A stretch of 64,000 bases of DNA, from assembly GCA_002298915.1 (NCBI GenBank), contig DBML01000008.1:124001-188000 (forward strand), in the 5' to 3' direction. The stretch is from Clostridium sp. UBA699 (GTDB lineage: Bacteria > Bacillota > Clostridia > Clostridiales > Clostridiaceae). Of this stretch, positions 58,386 through 64,000 are shown piece after piece (position 1 is the first letter of the stretch; every line of letters begins with the position of its first letter). A program made the translations under genes and the position numbers. The notes under the pieces are model-generated. The model had not been told where the DNA came from. It did not search any database and saw only the letters and a list, made by a program, of their open reading frames with translations.

Positions 58386-59288
58386 CTATTTTGCCTCAGC
58401 CTGTGCTTCCTTGTTCTTTGCTTTAGAAGCTGATTTGAACATCATTAATGCTGTGTAGATTATAACTGCGTCTACAAGCCATCTGAGTATGTCGAGCGGA
58501 AGCGATTTTACGATGTATGCAGCTATGAGAACGCCGACTGTTCCGAATACAGTGATAGCCATTGATGCCTTTCTGTCGTAAGCGCCTTCCTTTATGAACT
58601 TAGCTGATGCTACTGGCATAAGGAACGCACATGATCCCATCATTATAGGGAACGCAACCTTAGGGCTCAATCCGAGAGCAAATACGAGCGCCATGCATGG
58701 CGCATAGAGGCCTATTCCCAGTGTCATAAGAGCTCCAAGTATGAAGTTGCCCACTACAGCAACAACAAGTTTTGCTCCAGTAAGTCCGATAGCTTCGCCG
58801 CCTGCAGGCATAAGCTTGAGCTGTCCGGCAAGCATAACGCAAACAACTATGAGAAGCGCAATACCCATGCCGAGCTGGATTTTTCTTTCAGGAAGCTTGG
58901 ATACTATGCCGGCTCCCATGAAAGCGCCGAGAGTTGCTGCAGCAAGCATTGCAACAAGAGTTATTGGTTCAACGTTTATAACTGTTATGAATATAAGTGC
59001 CTCTACAACAACCGGAATTGTACATGCAACGTTCAGGGTTCCAGGTATTGTTCTGTCGGCTGAAAGCTTGAAGTTCTTAAGCAGTGCAGTTGTTGGAGCA
59101 AAGCTTCCTATACCGAGAGTATCGAAGAAGTTTGTGACAAATCCTACTGCGCCTAATGCGAAAAAGCTAGCCGGTTCAAGTTTGCCTTCCTTCTGAGCCT
59201 TTGCATAATCTTTGAAAAATATGACTGCGAAATAGAGTGTTAGGACGATGAGTACGCCTAGTACTGCTGTAACTAAATTAAATGACAT
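58386..59288 (-). CDS. TSUP (TauE/SafE) family permease in the proline reductase operon
   Basis: A 300-residue membrane protein with about eight helices in two similar halves, typical of TSUP permeases. Conserved patterns include VGFVTNFFDTLGIGSFAPTT (residues about 49-68) and GALMTLGIGLYAPCMALVFA. Members move sulfite, sulfonates or organic anions. Following prdF, it could carry a product or substrate of proline metabolism or a sulfur/selenium compound; the substrate is not visible. A 14-bp inverted repeat separates it from prdF. Confidence 0.85.
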   Translation of the reverse strand: MSFNLVTAVLGVLIVLTLYFAVIFFKDYAKAQKEGKLEPASFFALGAVGFVTNFFDTLGIGSFAPTTALLKNFKLSADRTIPGTLNVACTIPVVVEALIFITVINVEPITLVAMLAAATLGAFMGAGIVSKLPERKIQLGMGIALLIVVCVMLAGQLKLMPAGGEAIGLTGAKLVVAVVGNFILGALMTLGIGLYAPCMALVFALGLSPKVAFPIMMGSCAFLMPVASAKFIKEGAYDRKASMAITVFGTVGVLIAAYIVKSLPLDILRWLVDAVIIYTALMMFKSASKAKNKEAQAEAK

Positions 59289-59340
59289 TTGATATCCCCC
59301 TTACTATTAATATAATTTTTGGATTGCTTGTTATATTCTA

Positions 59341-59375
59341 CAATAAAATGGCTTAAGATTAAAGCCATTTTATTG
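59341..59375 (-). repeat. 14-bp perfect inverted repeat between prdF and the TSUP gene
   Basis: CAATAAAATGGCTT (59341-59354) and AAGCCATTTTATTG (59362-59375) with a 7-base loop. In the transcript the 3' arm is U-rich but no U-tract follows. It may attenuate, stabilise or end transcription partially. Confidence 0.75.
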
Positions 59376-59406
59376 CATTGTCACATATTGTTAAATTTGT
59401 AACTTT

Positions 59407-60414
59407 TTACTTCAGAATAAAGCCGTACTTAACTGGGTCTTCAGGGTCTATGAAGAACTGGCTGTGTCCTGTAATGAATGCGCTTCCTGTTATTTCAGGT
59501 ATGATCGCATCGAATTCGCCGACCTTTGTTTCGCCGATTACTCTTCCCTTGAACTTAGTCTGGAGTATGCTTTCGTAGATGAAGTCTTCGTTCATCTTGA
59601 GCTTTCCTTTAGCGTAGAGAGTGGCGAGCTTAGCGCTAGTTCCTGTTCCGCAAGGTGACCTGTCAAGCTGTCCCTGTCCGAATACAACCGCGTTCTGCAT
59701 AGTGGCGTCCGGGCTCTTTGCAGGTCCGTATATCTCTGCAAGGTCGACAGTCTTTATGTGAGGGAGTGTAGGGTGCTGGATTTCAACCTGCTCGTTTACA
59801 GCATGGATTATGTCCATTCCTACCTCGATAAGCTTCTGTGCGTTTGCAGCGCAGATGTCGATTCCTAGGTCCGCGCTCTTGACCAGTGCGAAGAAGCTGC
59901 CTCCGAAGGATATGTCCACCAGGACCTTGCCCACTTTTGGCACATCTACCTCTACGTCACTCTTGTATAGGAATGCCGGGACGTTCACTATTGAAACTTC
60001 CTTAGCTTTTCCGTTTTCAACCTTTACGTTCGCCTTCACAAGTCCTGCAGGGGCTTCAAGCGTAAGCTCTGTCACAGGTTCTGTCACAGGGACCATTCCT
60101 GTCTCGACAGCTACTGTAGCAGCTCCTATCGAACCGTGTCCGCACATGTTCAGGTATCCGCCGCCGTCCATGAATATTATGCCGATGTCTGCCTCGTCCT
60201 TTGTAGGCTGAGTGAAGATTGAACCGAACATGTCGTTGTGTCCTCTCGGCTCCAGCATTATGGCTGTCCTTACAAAGTCAAGGTTCTCCTCGAGGTATGC
60301 CTTCTTCTCAGGCATCGTTTTTCCTGGGATGTTTGGAACTCCTCCTACGACTATCCTCGTAGGTTCTCCCATAGTATGCGAATCAATTGCAAATATGGTC
60401 TTAACTGATTTCAT
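59407..60414 (-). CDS. prdF: Proline racemase
   Basis: A 335-residue cofactor-independent racemase interconverting L- and D-proline. The two catalytic cysteines are in GGGYLNMCGHGSIGAATV (about residue 91) and DRSPCGTGTSAKLATL (about residue 256). It supplies D-proline to the reductase encoded upstream. The start overlaps the prdE stop by one base (TAATG). Confidence 0.97.
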   Translation of the reverse strand: MKSVKTIFAIDSHTMGEPTRIVVGGVPNIPGKTMPEKKAYLEENLDFVRTAIMLEPRGHNDMFGSIFTQPTKDEADIGIIFMDGGGYLNMCGHGSIGAATVAVETGMVPVTEPVTELTLEAPAGLVKANVKVENGKAKEVSIVNVPAFLYKSDVEVDVPKVGKVLVDISFGGSFFALVKSADLGIDICAANAQKLIEVGMDIIHAVNEQVEIQHPTLPHIKTVDLAEIYGPAKSPDATMQNAVVFGQGQLDRSPCGTGTSAKLATLYAKGKLKMNEDFIYESILQTKFKGRVIGETKVGEFDAIIPEITGSAFITGHSQFFIDPEDPVKYGFILK

Positions 60415-60887
60415 TACTTAGCCTCCCTGTTTCTCATCTTTAATTTCAAGAAAGCAAGAGCTTTCTTTGCATCTATTGGCTCAACCGTGTTTTCGCCGAC
60501 CACTTCAGTCTCTATGCCTTCCTTTGATTTGTTGAAGTCTACGATAGTGTCCATGTATTTGTTTGTAACTACGAACTGAGCCTGCACTCCTACAAAGCTC
60601 ATCCCGACAACGGGGATATTTCTTTTGCCCACTTCCTCTATGCACGTGGCAAAATCTATATTGCTGTTCCCCCAGCCGTCAATGGATACTATTACACCGT
60701 CAGCCCTCATCGCCTCAGTCCAGGCTGCAGCCCTTTCTGCAACAAAAACCTTGTCGCCGTTCTCCTGCGGAGTGCCGGCAACTATTATGCCCAGAAGGTC
60801 TACATCGTTGTCTGAAGAAACTACATCAAGCAACGGATCCCTGAAATGGTGAAGCGTAGTTTCTTTTGTAGATGGACCTATTCCCAT
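60414..60887 (-). CDS. prdE: PrdE, homologue of the PrdA alpha (pyruvoyl) chain region
   Basis: A 157-residue protein matching the part of PrdA after the cleavage site. It begins MGIGPSTKETTLHHFRDPL, where PrdA reads CIGPASKECSRHYWREPL, so the Cys that becomes pyruvoyl is absent (Met-Gly instead). VVGMSFVGVQAQFVVTNKYM matches PrdA near GMSFCAVQGALVVGNKYMKY. It is likely a structural or assembly partner of PrdA/PrdB, not a pyruvoyl enzyme. Start has GGAGGG upstream. Confidence 0.92.
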   Translation of the reverse strand: MGIGPSTKETTLHHFRDPLLDVVSSDNDVDLLGIIVAGTPQENGDKVFVAERAAAWTEAMRADGVIVSIDGWGNSNIDFATCIEEVGKRNIPVVGMSFVGVQAQFVVTNKYMDTIVDFNKSKEGIETEVVGENTVEPIDAKKALAFLKLKMRNREAK

Positions 60888-60906
60888 TGTCGTCCCTCCC
60901 TGTTCA

Positions 60907-61668
60907 CTAGTTCATGGCTCTAAGAGCGCCATCCCTGTACTCGTTAGGGCTCAAAACAAGCGGCATGTTGCCCATATCGATTATGGATCTTCCGCCTGCG
61001 AAGCCTCCTGGCTCGCGGCTGAGCAGCTGGGTGTCGTACATCGCCCCCTGGCCTGCTACCTGTTTTATGATGACTACCTTCTTCTTTCCAGGCTTTATCT
61101 TGTCGTAATATTCGTGCTTTTCATTGCAGTATCTGCCGTTCATCCTCTTCAGGTACTCGCGTATCTCCTGGACGATTGCATCACACAGCCTGTGAGCCGC
61201 TGTAGGGCCAGGCCTGCTGCTGCCTCCGCCTGCTGTCAGTGTCACGTCTATGTGGAGCATGAGGTCTTTTTTCGAAGGCGTACCGGCCTTGTCAAATACA
61301 ACCTGCTCGCTGAGTATCCCTTCCGATGAGCCGAATTCCGCAACCTGGATTCCATTTTCGTCAACTCCGGTAAGCATAACGGCCATTCCTGTGAGTACGT
61401 GGGTTATCCCCTCTCCCATTCTTCCCAGAACCTTGACGGCTACCGGTGAAAAATCCATTATTGAATTCACGAACATGTCGTGGGCATTGGGATATATGAC
61501 TCCTACTTTCACTTCCTTGATCAGGGGTTCTTCCTGGAGCAGCTCGTCTCCTATCCCCCTTCTCAGGTGCAAAACTCCGTTTTCAATGTAGGTTTTTTCA
61601 TCAATAACAATTTCAGTGATGTGAAAAGTCTTGATCACAAGCCTTCTCATCTCTATTTCATTATTCAC
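60907..61668 (-). CDS. prdD: PrdD, homologue of the PrdA beta chain region
   Basis: A 253-residue protein matching the PrdA N-terminal part up to the cleavage site. GVDENGIQVAEFGSSEGILS corresponds to PrdA GTDENGVQIGEFGSSEGILE, and it ends with DGALRAMN where PrdA has DGGIHALTC. PrdD and PrdE thus correspond to a PrdA split at the pyruvoyl position. Start GTG 61668 with GGAGG at good spacing. Known as accessory components of the prd operon in Clostridioides difficile. Confidence 0.92.
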   Translation of the reverse strand: MNNEIEMRRLVIKTFHITEIVIDEKTYIENGVLHLRRGIGDELLQEEPLIKEVKVGVIYPNAHDMFVNSIMDFSPVAVKVLGRMGEGITHVLTGMAVMLTGVDENGIQVAEFGSSEGILSEQVVFDKAGTPSKKDLMLHIDVTLTAGGGSSRPGPTAAHRLCDAIVQEIREYLKRMNGRYCNEKHEYYDKIKPGKKKVVIIKQVAGQGAMYDTQLLSREPGGFAGGRSIIDMGNMPLVLSPNEYRDGALRAMN

Positions 61669-61701
61669 ACCAAACCTCCATGATTCTATTTTTTTGATAT
61701 C

Positions 61702-61737
61702 AGCACCAGCCCTCTTTTGACAAAGAGGGCTGATGCT
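61702..61737 (-). repeat. 16-bp intercistronic hairpin between prdB and prdD
   Basis: Arms 61702-61717 and 61722-61737 around a 4-base loop, one G-U pair in RNA. GC-rich and without a U-tract, so more like a 3' stabiliser or processing site than a terminator. It separates the main reductase genes from prdD/E/F. Confidence 0.8.
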
Positions 61738-61745
61738 TGAAAATT

Positions 61746-62471
61746 TTAAACCTTAGCTACGTATTCGTATGGAAGCGGAACTATTGTTCCAGGAGTTGTG
61801 ATCTTGATAAGTTCTTCGAGCGTATCCTTAACGATAGCTGTCTGCATTTCCTTATCATTTGGAGCTCCTGCGTTTGCTCCCATAGGCACTCTTGGAGCAA
61901 CTGCTCTTGGAGTTCCTGTCTGCTTAACAACTGGAGGCAGTGCAGCTATAACTATTGTAGGTATACCTGCTTCTTCGATTGCTCTCTGCACCAAAACTGC
62001 AGAGCGGTGGCAGGTTCCTCAGCCAGCGGTGAGGACAACTGCATCTACGCCTTCGTCCTTGAGTATCTTTGCGATAGCAGGACCAGTTTCGTTCTTGAAC
62101 TTATCCTGGTTTCCGCCGCCGCCCATGAATCCTACGTGTGTTGGAGCAACTGCTTTTATGAAGCCTTCAGCAGCGAGCTCTCTGAGCCTGTCGAGTGGGA
62201 ACATGCAGTTGATGTCTTTGTTAACATCTCCGTTATCGTATCCTCCGTGTGAAACCATCATTTCGCTTGTCGGAGCATCTCCCGGTATAAGTCTGTATGT
62301 GAAGTCTCCTGCCAGGTTGAACCTCTTGTCTGACTTCAGGTGAACACCTGCAGCAGTAGCCAGAGCTATTGTCATTTCCTTCAGCGGTTTAGTTACTGGA
62401 GTCCATACCGGTGGAGGAGTTATAGGAACGAATATTTCTGACTGTAATCCCTTAATAACTGTTAAATCCAT
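61746..62471 (-). CDS. prdB: D-proline reductase selenoprotein PrdB, UGA read as selenocysteine
   Basis: A 241-residue subunit (counting Sec). The frame contains one in-frame TGA (62021-62019) at residue 151 in the motif VVLTAG-Sec-GTCHRSAVL, where known PrdB carries selenocysteine. Reading through gives one continuous conserved protein, so this is not a pseudogene. Sec-containing PrdB and the PrdA pyruvoyl subunit form the reductase converting D-proline to 5-aminovalerate. A hairpin 14 bases after the UGA is the expected SECIS. The start overlaps the small ORF stop by one base (TAATG). Confidence 0.97.
61984..62018 (-). promoter_or_regulatory. Predicted bacterial SECIS element in prdB
   Basis: Directly after the UGA (62021-62019), CUCUGCA (62004-61998) pairs with UGCAGAG (61990-61984) with the loop GUUUUGG. 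Position (14 bases after UGA) and a G-rich loop suit SelB-guided selenocysteine insertion, although bacterial SECIS sequences vary. Confidence 0.7.
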
Positions 62472-62731
62472 TATTTTTTTCCTTCCTTTCTGTTTCTGAT
62501 TTCTAAATTGCTTACATATTTCTCATTGACTTCCTCGCCCAGAACCTCTATGAAGCTCATTTTGAGTCCAACTTCCTGTCCTACCTTGAGCGGGTAATCG
62601 CTGATTAGCATTCTCATAGGCACTTTTAGATATCCTAGCCTTCCCTTGAAGTCTATTGCAACGCATCCATCGTGAACTTCCACGATCACGCCCTGCATCT
62701 CTATTATCTTGTCACCATATTTTAAATCCAT
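62471..62731 (-). CDS. Small conserved protein of the prd operon (CBO2463/CBO2479-like domain)
   Basis: An 86-residue protein between prdA and prdB, as in other proline-reducing clostridia. LKYGDKIIEMQGVIVEVHDG and a VGQEVGLKMSFIEVL stretch suggest a small beta-barrel. Its role is unknown; an assembly or regulatory function in the reductase complex is conceivable. It overlaps prdB by one base. Confidence 0.75.
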   Translation of the reverse strand: MDLKYGDKIIEMQGVIVEVHDGCVAIDFKGRLGYLKVPMRMLISDYPLKVGQEVGLKMSFIEVLGEEVNEKYVSNLEIRNRKEGKK

Positions 62732-62739
62732 CTTATCGC

Positions 62740-64000
62740 CTACTTAGTTGAGTATTTTTCAAGTCTCTTCTCGCTCATCGGAACCGCAGATTCGTTCTCA
62801 ACCCTGTCTATCTTTATGCCGTAGCCTTTTTCGATAGCTTCCAGGTTGTTTTCCTTAACGTTTGGATTCCATTTTCTTTCTGCTTCTGCAACGTCTTCTT
62901 CAGCCATCGCAGCCTTGAGCATAGCTATTGCTCTTACAGCATCCTCAGGGCAGAGAGTGTTGCATGAAAGAACTTCGTTCTCTATGCCGGCTTCTGATTT
63001 GTTGTTGTCAACCATGTACTTCATGTACTTGTTACCTACAACGAGAGCTCCCTGTACTGCGCAGAATGACATACCAACGCATGGTATTCCTCTCATTCCT
63101 ATCTGTTCGATGTGGCTAGCGAAGTCTATGTGGTTGTTTCCGAAACCTTCTGTTGTAACTACAGCTCCGTCAATATCAAGAGCTTCAACGATCATGCCCA
63201 TTCTTTCTGAAACGTAGAATTTCTCGCTGTTGATCTGAGGGCTTCCTACGAACATAACGCCGCAAAGGTCAACTTCAGGATCGTTCATCGCTTCTATTAC
63301 GAGAGGCTCTCTCCAGTAATGTCTTGAACATTCCTTTGAAGCAGGTCCTATGCAAGTGAGAGCGTGGATACCGCCGTCCATTACTTCGAGTGATGAAAGC
63401 ATTACAGGAACGTTTCCTAAGTCAACGTTAGGCTTTCCTCCAAGAACTCCAACCGGCTCAACTGGGAGTATCAGGTTGTCATGCATTGCGCCCTGTCCCA
63501 TGATTTCCTTAACTATTACGACTTTCTTCTTTCCTGGTCTTCTCTTCTGCTCGAACACTTCAGTGCTTACAACAAGTGAATCGTCAACCTTCTTGAGAGC
63601 GTCCCTGATTTCCTGAGTTATGAAGTCAGTTGCTTTGTGGGCAGCGTAAGGGCCCGGTCTCTCCATGTTTGTTCCTTCAACTATTGTAACCTGAGTCTTT
63701 ATGAATATTTCGCCCTTGTCAGGTGCTCCCGGTCTTCCGAACTGGATGTTCTCTTCGAGTATACCTTCGGATGATCCGAACTCGCCTATCTGGACTCCGT
63801 TTTCATCTGTTCCTGTAACCATTACTATTACGCCGTCGAGGACTCTTGTAACTCCGCTTCCGAGTTTTGATTCTCCCTCTTTAGTAGCTATCGGCTGAAC
63901 GTCCATGATAGTTTCGCTGTATGTGTTGTACTTGTCTGGTGTAATTATCTCAACTTTTATGTCCTTTACTAAGTGGTCGATCTTAAGAGCATCGTGCGCT
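62740..64000 (-). CDS. prdA: D-proline reductase proprotein PrdA, 5' part cut by window edge
   Basis: The frame stays open to the right edge (codons from 63999), with the coding part ahead of residue 1 missing. The proprotein is cleaved between Thr and Cys in HALTCIGPASKE (Cys codon 63354-63352); the Cys becomes the pyruvoyl group on the alpha chain. Conserved blocks GTDENGVQIGEFGSSEGILE and KKKVVIVKEIMGQGAM are present. The complex with PrdB reduces D-proline. The gene is followed by the small ORF and prdB at short gaps. Confidence 0.96.
   Translation of the reverse strand, partial: AHDALKIDHLVKDIKVEIITPDKYNTYSETIMDVQPIATKEGESKLGSGVTRVLDGVIVMVTGTDENGVQIGEFGSSEGILEENIQFGRPGAPDKGEIFIKTQVTIVEGTNMERPGPYAAHKATDFITQEIRDALKKVDDSLVVSTEVFEQKRRPGKKKVVIVKEIMGQGAMHDNLILPVEPVGVLGGKPNVDLGNVPVMLSSLEVMDGGIHALTCIGPASKECSRHYWREPLVIEAMNDPEVDLCGVMFVGSPQINSEKFYVSERMGMIVEALDIDGAVVTTEGFGNNHIDFASHIEQIGMRGIPCVGMSFCAVQGALVVGNKYMKYMVDNNKSEAGIENEVLSCNTLCPEDAVRAIAMLKAAMAEEDVAEAERKWNPNVKENNLEAIEKGYGIKIDRVENESAVPMSEKRLEKYSTK

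Noticed and set aside
61746..62471. prdB appears as two short ORFs separated by a stop, like a pseudogene or frameshift
   Set aside because: The stop is an in-frame TGA at the known selenocysteine position, the flanks match PrdB on both sides, and a SECIS-like hairpin follows.
1..64000. CRISPR arrays, insertion sequences, prophage or integration sites
   Set aside because: No regularly spaced repeats, transposase, integrase or phage genes are visible; tRNA genes show no flanking integration.

Overview
The window looks like chromosomal DNA from a motile, amino-acid-fermenting member of the Clostridia (Bacillota). Three things point there: a Stickland D-proline reductase operon with a selenocysteine codon, the clostridial gene order rpmE/yqhQ/prmC/prfA/sua5/PTP-rpiB/upp/dCMP deaminase/wecA/wecB/atp, and a large clostridial flagellar cluster. 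The closest affiliation is probably with proline-reducing Peptostreptococcaceae-like organisms, but that is inference. Almost every gene lies on the minus strand (only rpmE and yajQ are clear plus-strand genes), as expected for one replichore arm. I see no insertion sequence, prophage, CRISPR array or rRNA.

Layout from the left edge. (1) 1-18767: one long minus-strand flagellar basal-body and export operon, flgB-flgC-fliE-F-G-H-I-J-K-flgD-(TIGR02530)-flgE-flbD-fliL-O-P-Q-R-flhB-A-F-G-PilZ-fliA (fliA cut by the window edge), driven by a strong sigma-A promoter at 18739-18767. (2) 18768-19041: an intergenic interval with a sigma-28-type promoter pointing the other way, a hairpin that would hide a ribosome binding site, and a 17-codon hydrophobic mini-ORF before a terminator. 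This is the best candidate in the window for something undescribed. (3) 19042-28059: late flagellar genes, fliS-flaG-fliT-like-fliD-flagellin and csrA-fliW-flgL-flgK-flgN-flgM, then fliN-fliM. The flagellin and flgM genes have matching sigma-28-type promoters (TAAA-N14-NNCGATAW). The flagellin leader carries two GGA sites, as expected for the CsrA/FliW/flagellin circuit. (4) 28184-28461: a structured ncRNA with its own promoter and terminator directly behind comF, probably the raiA-motif RNA. (5) 28435-32357: comF, a degenerate comFA-like gene and recD2.

(6) 32436-34094: a tRNA-Thr/tRNA-Tyr/SAM-I riboswitch/metK unit. (7) 34177-42120: mreB and a complete F1Fo ATP synthase operon (atpI-B-E-F-H-A-G-D-C) whose c subunit lacks the Na+-site Gln and Ser. 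(8) 42419-51266: cell-wall precursor genes, pyrimidine salvage, a phosphatase-RpiB fusion, tRNA and translation-termination genes. (9) 51356-56014: rpmE, rho, small hypothetical genes, a PP-loop tRNA-thiolation-like gene, ispE. (10) 56066-58278: veg with tandem consensus promoters, yajQ and an orphan solute-binding protein. (11) 58335-64000: the proline reductase operon prdA (cut by the right edge)-small ORF-prdB(Sec)-prdD-prdE-prdF and a TSUP permease.

How it fits together: proline racemase (PrdF) makes D-proline, PrdA/PrdB reduce it using a pyruvoyl group and selenocysteine, and the ATP synthase and flagellar motor use the ion gradient. Flagellar assembly follows the usual sequence: the sigma-A early operon makes the hook-basal body and FliA, FlgM export then releases FliA, and sigma-28 promoters switch on flagellin.
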